DNA from: JACMRI01 sp043778625
GTDB lineage: Bacteria; Bacteroidota; Bacteroidia; UBA4408
Length of the DNA stretch: 37,735 nt
Reading direction: 5' to 3'
Assembly: GCA_043778625.1 (NCBI GenBank)
Contig: JAYWFU010000002.1
Coordinates: forward strand, 1-37,735
Shown piece by piece: positions 1-7,040 of this stretch; positions within the stretch are counted from its first letter, which is position 1, and every line of letters starts with the position of its first letter. The notes beneath the pieces are model-generated. The model worked only from the letters and a program-made list of their open reading frames with translations. It was not told the origin of the DNA and ran no database searches. The translations under genes were made by a program, and so were the position numbers.

Positions 1-837
1 GATGCCATTAAACGCAAAGGATTAGAAAGCATTAAGGCAAGCTATGGTAACTTGTTTGATATGTACAAGCACATTACTAACGAAAATCCGTATGAAGTAC
101 CTATGCGCATTTATCCAGCGGTGCATTACACCATGGGTGGTTTGTGGGTTGATTATGAATTGATGACTACCGTAAACGGATTATATGCCGCAGGCGAATG
201 TAACTTTAGCGACCATGGTGCTAACCGTCTTGGAGCATCGGCCCTAATGCAAGGTTTGGCCGATGGTTATTTTGTATTACCCTACACTATTGGTAACTAC
301 TTAGCTGGCGAAATATTTACTAAGCCCATTGATTTAACACACCCTGCGTTTGACGAAGCAGAGAAAGCAGTAAGCACTCGTTTAAATACGCTTTTAAACA
401 TCAAAGGTACACGTACCGTAGATAGTTTTCATAAAGAATTAGGCAAAATTATTTGGAACTACTGTGGTATGGCTCGTAATAAAGAGGGCTTAACACATGC
501 GTTAGAATTAACTAAAGAATTACGCAAACAATTTTGGAAAGACGTAAAAGTTTCGGGAAGTGCCAATGGGTTGAATCCTGATTTAGAAAAAGCCGCACGT
601 GTAGCCGATTTTATTGAACTTGGCGAACTAATGATTTTAGATGCACTTACCCGCGAAGAGTCGTGCGGAGGACATTTTCGTACCGAATATCAAGACGAAG
701 GCGAGGCAAAACGTAACGACGAATTGTTTGCATTTGTATCAGCTTGGGAACACACCAGCGTAGATACCCCTCCAATATTACATAAAGAGGAGTTGGTGTA
801 CGAAAACATTAAATTACAAGTGCGTAGCTATAAATAA
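1..837 (+). CDS. sdhA: Succinate dehydrogenase/fumarate reductase flavoprotein subunit, C-terminal part
   Basis: The reading frame is open from base 1, so the gene starts before the window and only about 278 C-terminal residues are present. It is the FAD subunit of respiratory complex II, which oxidises succinate to fumarate on the cytoplasmic face of the inner membrane. Visible family signatures are HYTMGGLWVDY (the substrate-side HTMGG block), the FAD-binding AAGEC followed by HGANRLGASAL, and a C-terminal ESCGGHFRTEY block that matches the Arg-containing ESRG-type motif. The SdhA of the Bacteroidetes/Bacillus type has this HGANRLGA spacing. sdhB follows after 21 bases, so the two are cotranscribed; sdhC should lie upstream, outside the window. 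A TTG at 52 is an internal codon, not a start. Confidence 0.93.
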   Translation, partial: DAIKRKGLESIKASYGNLFDMYKHITNENPYEVPMRIYPAVHYTMGGLWVDYELMTTVNGLYAAGECNFSDHGANRLGASALMQGLADGYFVLPYTIGNYLAGEIFTKPIDLTHPAFDEAEKAVSTRLNTLLNIKGTRTVDSFHKELGKIIWNYCGMARNKEGLTHALELTKELRKQFWKDVKVSGSANGLNPDLEKAARVADFIELGELMILDALTREESCGGHFRTEYQDEGEAKRNDELFAFVSAWEHTSVDTPPILHKEELVYENIKLQVRSYK

Positions 838-858
838 TTTATCTAAAACTTTAATATT

Positions 859-1605
859 ATGAAATTTACATTAAAAATATGGCGCCAAGCCAACAACACT
901 GCACAAGGCAAAATGGTGGATTATGCCATTGATAACATTAACGAAAACATGTCGTTCCTCGAAATGATTGACGAGCTTAACGAATCCTTGATACTTAAAG
1001 GCGATGAGCCTGTGGCGTTTGACCACGATTGCCGTGAGGGAATATGTGGCATGTGTAGTATGCACATTAATGGGCGTGCACATGGGCCGGTGAGCCTAAG
1101 TACTACTTGCCAATTGTATATGCGCAATTTTACTGATGGCGAAGTTATTACTATAGAGCCTTTTAGAGCCAAAGCTTTTCCTGTAATTAAGGATTTGATA
1201 GTAAACCGCAGTGCGTTTGATAAAATACAAGCCGCAGGTGGCTTTATATCAGTAAGTACAGGGCAAGTTAAAGATGCCAACAACATACCTGTTAATAAGG
1301 AAGATGCCGATATGGCGTTTTATGCTGCTGCCTGTATAGGTTGTGGTGCTTGTGTGGCGGCTTGTAAAAATGCTTCTGCATCATTGTTTGTATCTGCTAA
1401 GGTGTCGCAGTACGCATTATTACCCCAAGGGCAGGCAGAGCGCAACGAGCGTGTGTTAGCTATGGTAAACCAAATGGAAACCGAAGGCTTTGGTAGCTGC
1501 ACCAACACTGGTGCCTGCGAGGCCGAATGCCCTAAAGGCATTAGTCTAACTAACATTGCCCGCATGAACCGTGATTATATAGGTGCTTCTATAGCGGCAA
1601 AATAA
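859..1605 (+). CDS. sdhB: Succinate dehydrogenase/fumarate reductase iron-sulfur subunit
   Basis: 248 residues, the usual size for the iron-sulfur subunit of complex II; it carries electrons from the SdhA flavin to the quinone site. All cluster ligands are visible. The [2Fe-2S] site is C58REGIC63GMC66 with C84. The second domain has C159xxC162xxC165xxxC169, then C214, C220 and C224-Pro. By homology with the E. coli protein these supply the [4Fe-4S] (C159, C162, C165, C224) and [3Fe-4S] (C169, C214, C220) clusters. The ATG at 859 is 21 bases after sdhA and gives the normal N-terminus. It is the last gene of the operon: a long perfect hairpin starts 10 bases after the stop. The CIGCGACVAACKN block is typical of the non-proteobacterial SdhB class. 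Confidence 0.95.
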   Translation: MKFTLKIWRQANNTAQGKMVDYAIDNINENMSFLEMIDELNESLILKGDEPVAFDHDCREGICGMCSMHINGRAHGPVSLSTTCQLYMRNFTDGEVITIEPFRAKAFPVIKDLIVNRSAFDKIQAAGGFISVSTGQVKDANNIPVNKEDADMAFYAAACIGCGACVAACKNASASLFVSAKVSQYALLPQGQAERNERVLAMVNQMETEGFGSCTNTGACEAECPKGISLTNIARMNRDYIGASIAAK

Positions 1606-1615
1606 TTAATTATAA

Positions 1616-1670
1616 CTTTAATCAACAACCCCTGTGTTTACATCGTAAACACAGGGGTTGTTGATTAAAG
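1616..1670. terminator. Perfect 26-bp inverted repeat; probable bidirectional terminator
   Basis: The arms 1616-1641 and 1645-1670 are exact reverse complements with a 3-base loop (ATC at 1642-1644). The core is GC-rich (CAACAACCCCTGTG) and the outer ends are CTTTAA/TTAAAG. It lies between the sdhB stop (1605) and the stop of a convergent small ORF (1674-1676), so it can end transcription from both sides. There is no clean long U-tract on either strand. Confidence 0.8.
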
Positions 1671-1673
1671 AGG

Positions 1674-1823
1674 TTAAGAGTAACGTTTTAATTTATTTTT
1701 AATGTACCTGTAAGCCACCAGAAAAGGCATTAAAACTAATGGTATTATTACCGCAGAAACTACCATTGCTAACGCACCCGAAAATTCTCTTATAAATTTT
1801 CGCATTTCGTTGTACTTGTTCAT
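1674..1823 (-). CDS. Small single-pass membrane protein, 49 residues
   Basis: Not a recognised family. The ATG at 1823 opens a 49-codon frame ending in TAA at 1674-1676. The product has a charged N-terminus (MNKYNEMRKFIREF), one clear hydrophobic segment at about residues 17-37 (ALAMVVSAVIIPLVLMPFLV) and a strongly basic tail (RYIKNKLKRYS). This is the profile of a small inner-membrane protein with a positive cytoplasmic tail. Its stop lies 4 bases from the hairpin shared with sdhB. Support is the amphipathic-free hydrophobic segment, sensible composition and the terminator placement; there is no homology evidence, and the frame is short enough to arise by chance. Confidence 0.5.
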   Translation of the reverse strand: MNKYNEMRKFIREFSGALAMVVSAVIIPLVLMPFLVAYRYIKNKLKRYS

Positions 1824-1840
1824 TAATAATTAGATTACTA

Positions 1841-1954
1841 TTATAAAATTAGTGAGTCGCAAACTTCACTTTCTTTAATATTCCTTAGCCACTTCATTTT
1901 TTTAGCAAATAAGATTTTATCTTTAAGCTTTAATGTAATTAAATGCAAAAGCAT
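1841..1954 (-). CDS. Candidate small ORF, 37 residues
   Basis: An ATG at 1954 opens 37 codons rich in Lys, Leu and Ile and ends with TAA-TAG at 1838-1843, 17 bases before the ATG of the 49-residue membrane protein. The predicted product (start MLLHLITLKLKDK, end EVCDSLIL) is basic and could form a helix. The spacing would fit a two-cistron unit with the small membrane protein. I recognise no family, and a frame this short in AT-rich DNA may be chance or the tail of a decayed gene: in-frame codons continue only 5 codons upstream of the ATG before a TAA. Confidence 0.22.
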   Translation of the reverse strand: MLLHLITLKLKDKILFAKKMKWLRNIKESEVCDSLIL

Positions 1955-2102
1955 TTCTTCAAAGACAACAATTATTTACTTTTGATTTAGATCTATTAAA
2001 TTTTATCTAATTAAATTAGATGTTTTTTTGCAATAAAAATAGAGAGTTGTATTTTTTGTAAGTTTTTAAAGTATTTTCTCTTCTTTAAAATAGCTGGTGG
2101 AG

Positions 2103-2567
2103 TTATTTAACGTAATAACTAACTATTACAAAAACTAGCCCTATTGTAATTATAATAAATATACCAATATAACTTTCTTCATCATCGTTATATAATACAA
2201 ATTTATTAGGGTTAAAAAGGTCATATTGTATAATCACTTTGGTGTCAAGTAATTTAGTAGTTGGCGCGAAAATACTTAAATCAGTAGTTGTGTAGAATAA
2301 TGGTATACCGGAGCAAATTTCGCCCTCTCTAGTTTGATATTCTATTATAGGCAACTTATGACCATCAACATCGGTTTCAAATGCAATTATTTTGCCTCTC
2401 CGTTTGATACCATTTTTGTAAATATCATCTATAAAATAAATTTGTTTAAGGCCCCACAATACTATAGAAACCCCAGCAATAAACAGGAGGAACGATTCGT
2501 ATTCGGTAGGTATATTAAACAAAATAATTACCAAAATAATTACCAAAATTTGTTTAAAGTACTTCAT
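2103..2567 (-). CDS. DUF3592-like membrane protein
   Basis: 154 residues. Two hydrophobic segments at the N-terminus (about 5-20 and 24-43), a soluble middle of about 85 residues and one C-terminal hydrophobic segment (about 132-152). The middle reads GIKRRGKIIAFETDVDGHKLPIIEYQ and then YDLFNPNKFVLYN. This order, a Gly-x-Ile start to a beta domain that ends in Tyr-Asp-x-x-Asn-Pro, is how DUF3592 proteins look, so I place it there with moderate confidence; the biochemical role of that family is unknown. It lies 46 bases after the OmpA gene and could be the last gene of that run or independently expressed. Base use is more AT-rich than in the core genes upstream, which suggests an accessory gene. 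Confidence 0.6.
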   Translation of the reverse strand: MKYFKQILVIILVIILFNIPTEYESFLLFIAGVSIVLWGLKQIYFIDDIYKNGIKRRGKIIAFETDVDGHKLPIIEYQTREGEICSGIPLFYTTTDLSIFAPTTKLLDTKVIIQYDLFNPNKFVLYNDDEESYIGIFIIITIGLVFVIVSYYVK

Positions 2568-2613
2568 AATATCTGCACTATTATTTATCTAAATTTCTCG
2601 GCAAATTGTGCCG

Positions 2614-4581
2614 TTACAATCCCTTAATTACAAATTCCGTTCTGCGATTATTGGCTTTGCCTGCAGCGGTGGTGTTTACGTCAATGGGTTGTGTGTCGCC
2701 ATAGCCTTTGTAGCTTAGGCGTTCGGCTACTATTTTTTTGGTTATTAAGTATTCGTACACTACACGTGCACGGTTATCGGATAGTAGTACGTTTGCCTTT
2801 TTATCGCCTACATTATCAGTATGTCCACCAATTTCAATTTTAACAGTAGCATTCTTAGCCAAGAAGTTTACGAGCTTATCTAACTCCACTTTTGATTCGG
2901 GTTTTAAATCAAACTTACCTGTTTCAAAAAAAATATTTTTCAATATTACTTTTTCGCCTACCTTTAATGGTTTCATACTAATATCAGCAGTAAATGGTTT
3001 GGAAGCATTTTCATTTTTTAACGAAAAATTTTCAGAGAAAAACAAATAATTATCCTTGCTTACATTTAACGCATAATCTTTATTAGGCGGTAAGCATATC
3101 AAAAACTCGCCGTTGCCCACGTTGCTGTAAGCGTTTACTACTACTTTGCCCGTATTCAAATCTAATAATTCTAGCTTAGCACCAATAGGTTTTTTGGTAT
3201 AAAAATCTATAATTTTTCCCTTAAAATAACTCACGGGTTTAGGGCGTGCTGTGGCGGGTAGTGTAAACTCGTACAAGTCCAAGTCGCCGTAGCCACCCGC
3301 TCTATCGCTAGAGTAGTAGGCCTTGTCGCCAAATGAATTTACCACTAAGCGCCATTCGTCGTTAGGGGTATTAATTGGGTAGCCCAAGTTTTCGGGTGCT
3401 GCCCATTGGTTAAGGCTATCGCGCTTGCTTACAAACAAATCGTGCTTGCCTAAGCCCACGTGTCCGTCGCTACTAAAGTAGAGCGTTTGGTTATCAGGGT
3501 GAATAAACACACTCATTTCGTTGCCAGAGGTATTTATTTTAGTGCCTAAATTTATTGGCTCACTCCACGAATTATCATCACGTACAAAACACATCCAAAT
3601 ATCCATACCACCTATGCCACCCTTACGGTTGCTGATAAAATACACAGTGCGCCCATCGCTAGCCACACAGGGTTGTGCGTCCCAAGCGGTAGAGCTTATG
3701 GGCTCGTTAATGTTGCGGGGTTCGGCCCAACGGTCACCATCACGGAGCGAATAAAAAACATCGCACCTGCCGTTACCCTTACGTCCTTCGGGGTAGCCGC
3801 CAGTTTCTTCGCACACAGTAAAAAATATAGTTTGCCCATCGGGCGATAATGCCTGAGCACCATCATTAGCACTGGTGTTGAGCGGCGTGCCTGCATTTGC
3901 AGCTTTGCCCCAAGTATTATTATTTTTGCGTGAGCTGGTGTAAAAATCTTCTTGCGTGCGAGATTTTGGGTTGGTGGTGTCAATGGGCAATGCACGGGTA
4001 AAAAACAAGGTTTGCTCGTCGGCACTTACGCTAGGGAAATAATCTTTGTACTTGCTATTTACCGTAGGACCTAAGTTAATAGGGTTAAACGGCACGGGGT
4101 TAGCCATGGCGTATATGGCAAATGTACAGTTGCCTAAACTTTTAGTAGCTTCTTTTTGCAGTGCAGGATTTATTTTGGGGTAGACCAAAAACTTTTCCAA
4201 ATCAGCTTTAGCATCAGCAAATTTAAGTAGTAGCATTTCGTCCTTAGCTAATGCGTACCAAGCGTTAGGGAAAAAGTCAGGATTAATAGCCAAGGCATCT
4301 TTGTATTTTTGTACTGCATTTTCGTATTCCTTAATATCATCGAACACACTTGCTTGCATTAAGTGGGCTTCTACAAAGTTAGGGTCAAGGTCAATGGCTT
4401 GGTTTAACTCCGCAATAGCCTTGTTGTGTTGGCGGGTATCAAACAGCATTTTAGCATTTTCGAGCTTACGAATAGCTTTGTCGTTAGTGGTGCTTAACTG
4501 CGCAAACGTAGAGTTAGCCAATACAACAAGTGTAGTAACTACTGTTGCGGTATATTTTAATTTATTATATAGGTATAACAT
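2614..4581 (-). CDS. OmpA-family protein with TPR, PD40 propeller and CRD domains (PorE-like)
   Basis: 655 residues with a Sec signal peptide (cleavage probably after TFA, about residue 27; no lipobox Cys). Domain order: TPR helices about 35-130, PD40/WD40-like propeller blades about 165-435 (repeats of the type SADEQTLFFTR, SPDGQTIFFT, SSDGHVGLGKHDLF, SSDRAGGYGDLDLYEF), a carboxypeptidase-regulatory-like beta domain about 445-535 (FKGKIIDFYTKKPIGAKLEL), and an OmpA peptidoglycan-binding domain about 540-655 (IEIGGHTDNVG, ending NNRRTEFVIKGL). This is the same architecture and nearly the same length as PorE, the periplasmic peptidoglycan-binding component of the type IX secretion machinery, but Bacteroidetes carry many paralogues of this shape, so PorE orthology is unproven and the missing lipobox argues for a paralogue. 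Starts 16 bases after queE. Confidence 0.88.
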   Translation of the reverse strand: MLYLYNKLKYTATVVTTLVVLANSTFAQLSTTNDKAIRKLENAKMLFDTRQHNKAIAELNQAIDLDPNFVEAHLMQASVFDDIKEYENAVQKYKDALAINPDFFPNAWYALAKDEMLLLKFADAKADLEKFLVYPKINPALQKEATKSLGNCTFAIYAMANPVPFNPINLGPTVNSKYKDYFPSVSADEQTLFFTRALPIDTTNPKSRTQEDFYTSSRKNNNTWGKAANAGTPLNTSANDGAQALSPDGQTIFFTVCEETGGYPEGRKGNGRCDVFYSLRDGDRWAEPRNINEPISSTAWDAQPCVASDGRTVYFISNRKGGIGGMDIWMCFVRDDNSWSEPINLGTKINTSGNEMSVFIHPDNQTLYFSSDGHVGLGKHDLFVSKRDSLNQWAAPENLGYPINTPNDEWRLVVNSFGDKAYYSSDRAGGYGDLDLYEFTLPATARPKPVSYFKGKIIDFYTKKPIGAKLELLDLNTGKVVVNAYSNVGNGEFLICLPPNKDYALNVSKDNYLFFSENFSLKNENASKPFTADISMKPLKVGEKVILKNIFFETGKFDLKPESKVELDKLVNFLAKNATVKIEIGGHTDNVGDKKANVLLSDNRARVVYEYLITKKIVAERLSYKGYGDTQPIDVNTTAAGKANNRRTEFVIKGL

Positions 4582-4597
4582 TTTGTTGATTTTAAAT

Positions 4598-5206
4598 TTA
4601 AGGTATGTTTAAGTATTTGTGTGTTTGTAACGATAAACGCCACTTAGGATTTTGCTTAATAAAATCTATTATCAAAGAGTGTACCTCGTTTGCTTTGTCC
4701 CATTCGGGCTGTAAGTAGCCTATGCACGCAGGGTTGCAGAGGGCATAGTTTTGGATAGCCCACTCAAAATCGTGTTTGTTAAATACTACCACTTTAAGTT
4801 CGTTAGCAAGGGCAAGCGTTTGGGGTAGGGGAGCTTTAAACTTTTTGGGCGATACACATATCCAATCAATAGTACCTGTAATGGGGTAAGCGCCACTGGT
4901 TTCAATACAAATGGTACAGTTGTGTAGTTTGAGTTCGGCGGTAAGTTCCGTTAAATTGTACATGCAAGGCTCGCCACCTGTTATTACTACATTAGTAGCG
5001 TTGGCGGTAGTTACCCAACTAGCAATTTGCTGCACGGTGTAGTGTGGGTGGGCTGTGGCGTCCCAACTTTCTTTTACATCGCACCAGTGGCAACCTACAT
5101 TACAGCCTCCTAGGCGTATAAAATAACTAGCCGTGCCAGTGTTAAATCCCTCGCCTTGCAGGGTGTAAAAATGCTCCATAACGGGCAGTGTAGTAGGTGT
5201 TAACAT
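4598..5206 (-). CDS. queE: 7-carboxy-7-deazaguanine synthase (radical SAM)
   Basis: 202 residues. QueE converts 6-carboxytetrahydropterin to 7-carboxy-7-deazaguanine, the step that commits to queuosine (preQ0) synthesis. The N-terminal HFYTLQGEGFNTG is the family's substrate-binding block, the radical SAM cluster motif is C35xxxC39xxC42, followed by D43, and GGEP at 77-80 is the SAM-binding motif; CVSPKK is the later SPK block. Length fits the family. M1 (LTPTTLPVM) or M10 could be the start; M1 is kept because the ATG is 14 bases after the upstream gene. It is embedded between a DUF4153 gene and an OmpA gene with gaps of 14 and 16 bases, so it is cotranscribed with functionally unrelated neighbours; queC, queD and queF are not nearby. 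Confidence 0.93.
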   Translation of the reverse strand: MLTPTTLPVMEHFYTLQGEGFNTGTASYFIRLGGCNVGCHWCDVKESWDATAHPHYTVQQIASWVTTANATNVVITGGEPCMYNLTELTAELKLHNCTICIETSGAYPITGTIDWICVSPKKFKAPLPQTLALANELKVVVFNKHDFEWAIQNYALCNPACIGYLQPEWDKANEVHSLIIDFIKQNPKWRLSLQTHKYLNIP

Positions 5207-5220
5207 GTGGTGTTAATGTA

Positions 5221-7017
5221 TTATTTTTTAAAGAGGAGGTAGCCTTCTATTTGATCAATTTTTATCCTATCATTTTCAATAGTGCCAGACATTGATTTTA
5301 ATTGCAATAAAATAGTTTTATCAGTGTTAAGACTGAAACGTATGGAATCTAAAGGAAGGTCATTAATTTCTCTGTTTTTATTTGTAATAAGTGGAGTAAG
5401 TGTATTATAAGTTTCTAATAGATTTAATTGCCCTATTATTTTGTTGGACTTATCTTTTAGAGTTAATTCTTCGGTATCTGATTTTAAAGTCAAATTTTCA
5501 GTTGAACTTATATTATATTGCTGTTCGTGCGTATTACAACTAAAGTCCAAAATAGAGTTAAAGCCCAAAGTGTTTATAACTAAATTACCAAAACGAGATT
5601 GATAATAAAAATATTTCGCTCTTGTACTTTTATTATACTCATTGTCATATTCCGCTTTTACACCTAGTAACTCATGTATTTTATCGCCTTGCTCGTGGTA
5701 CGAGTAGCGACGCTTATCGGGTAATACACTATCTAAATTTTGTGTAAACCATGGTTGCAAATAACTAAAGCCATGCGTTTTGTCAAGGTAATTAATTATG
5801 GAAGTTATTTGATAATTATCTGCTTTACTAATGGTATTAGTAGTTTTTACCACCTTACCGTTTACTAATAATTTATTAGTAATTAAGAGTTGTTCAAGCG
5901 TATTAATTTGTGAGTTACGTGCTACTGAAAATGCTCCCCAAGGCCCAAACGATGAGGAAAAGCAAAGTAGGGCAAGGCTTACAGGTATTACTTTAATAGT
6001 GTAGGTTTTGCTCGTTAAAAAATAAATAGCCATACCCAATAACCAAAATGCGAGCAATAACACATAATACCTAAGCTCGGTAACGCCGTACTGATGCACA
6101 CGGTAAAAAATAGCCACAAACAACAACCCAATAAGCGGCACTATGGCTATGTAAAAAGCCTTTGAAAATGTTTTAATCCAGCGGTTTTCGTCGTTGTTGC
6201 GTATGGGGTAAATAAGTAATAAGGCAAAAATACCGCATACTGAAAATGCTATAATTAAATACGAAACCCAACCCAAGGGCAAGTTCCACGTAACAATAAT
6301 TTTGGTTAGGTAGCCATACAATATTAGTAAATACAGGCTTACCAACGGTAGCAATACAAATTGTGTAAACAGTTTTAACCCTTTGGGATACGGCTTTTGT
6401 TCGTTAATAGTAGCCGTGTGCGGCACATCAACTAAAAAGAAAGCCGTGTTAAATATTCCTGCTATTAAATACCACACAGTGCCATATAATTCGCCTTTAA
6501 TAGTTACTGAAAATAAATTATCAATAGCCAGTAATGCCCCTGCAATACCTATATATAGTACCACTGAATACAACGTAGCGGTTAAAAAACGAATAAATAA
6601 CGCCTCGTTGTATTGCCAAAACGCACTAATGTTACTACTGCCTACAAACGGCGCAAACGATGCTAATAAATGCAACCCTAAATTAAATAATATGTAGCGT
6701 GTAGTTTCAATTTGCTCCAATTCGTTTATTAAAAACAAACGGTACAATACCAGTAATACCAAGCCTACGGCGTACAACAGCCATTTGTTTACAGAGGAAT
6801 AACTTTTGCTTTCGCAAAATAATTGAATACTAAAAAACAACGTAAGCCCCAGCCAACAGGTAAGTGCGGTGTACACTAAGGGCAAGTTGTCATCTTCTGG
6901 ACGATAATTAATATGGTAAATACCAATGCCAGTAGCTATGCCTGCGCACGCCATAGTAAGCGGAAAACGCTTAATAACAGCAATAAATTGTGTGATGATA
7001 TTAATGATGGCTTTCAT
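5221..7017 (-). CDS. DUF4153 family multi-pass membrane protein
   Basis: The first ATG of the frame is at 7017 (a TTG two codons earlier is less likely), giving 598 residues. The N-terminal two thirds contain about ten to twelve hydrophobic segments, with the DUF4153 features KRFPLTMACAGIATGIGIYH near the start and GIFNTAFFLVDVP around residue 190. The last 200 residues are soluble and probably extracytoplasmic, with no family I recognise. DUF4153 proteins are inner-membrane proteins without an assigned biochemical function. The gene begins 23 bases after the oxidoreductase stop and ends 14 bases before queE, so it is part of the same transcription unit. Confidence 0.78.
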   Translation of the reverse strand: MKAIINIITQFIAVIKRFPLTMACAGIATGIGIYHINYRPEDDNLPLVYTALTCWLGLTLFFSIQLFCESKSYSSVNKWLLYAVGLVLLVLYRLFLINELEQIETTRYILFNLGLHLLASFAPFVGSSNISAFWQYNEALFIRFLTATLYSVVLYIGIAGALLAIDNLFSVTIKGELYGTVWYLIAGIFNTAFFLVDVPHTATINEQKPYPKGLKLFTQFVLLPLVSLYLLILYGYLTKIIVTWNLPLGWVSYLIIAFSVCGIFALLLIYPIRNNDENRWIKTFSKAFYIAIVPLIGLLFVAIFYRVHQYGVTELRYYVLLLAFWLLGMAIYFLTSKTYTIKVIPVSLALLCFSSSFGPWGAFSVARNSQINTLEQLLITNKLLVNGKVVKTTNTISKADNYQITSIINYLDKTHGFSYLQPWFTQNLDSVLPDKRRYSYHEQGDKIHELLGVKAEYDNEYNKSTRAKYFYYQSRFGNLVINTLGFNSILDFSCNTHEQQYNISSTENLTLKSDTEELTLKDKSNKIIGQLNLLETYNTLTPLITNKNREINDLPLDSIRFSLNTDKTILLQLKSMSGTIENDRIKIDQIEGYLLFKK

Positions 7018-7040
7018 GCGCAATGTAGTTTTAAATTGTG

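Noticed and set aside
2005..2030. AT-only hairpin (ATCTAATT/AATTAGAT) with T-tract on the plus strand
   Set aside because: The stem has little GC and no plus-strand gene lies upstream to terminate.
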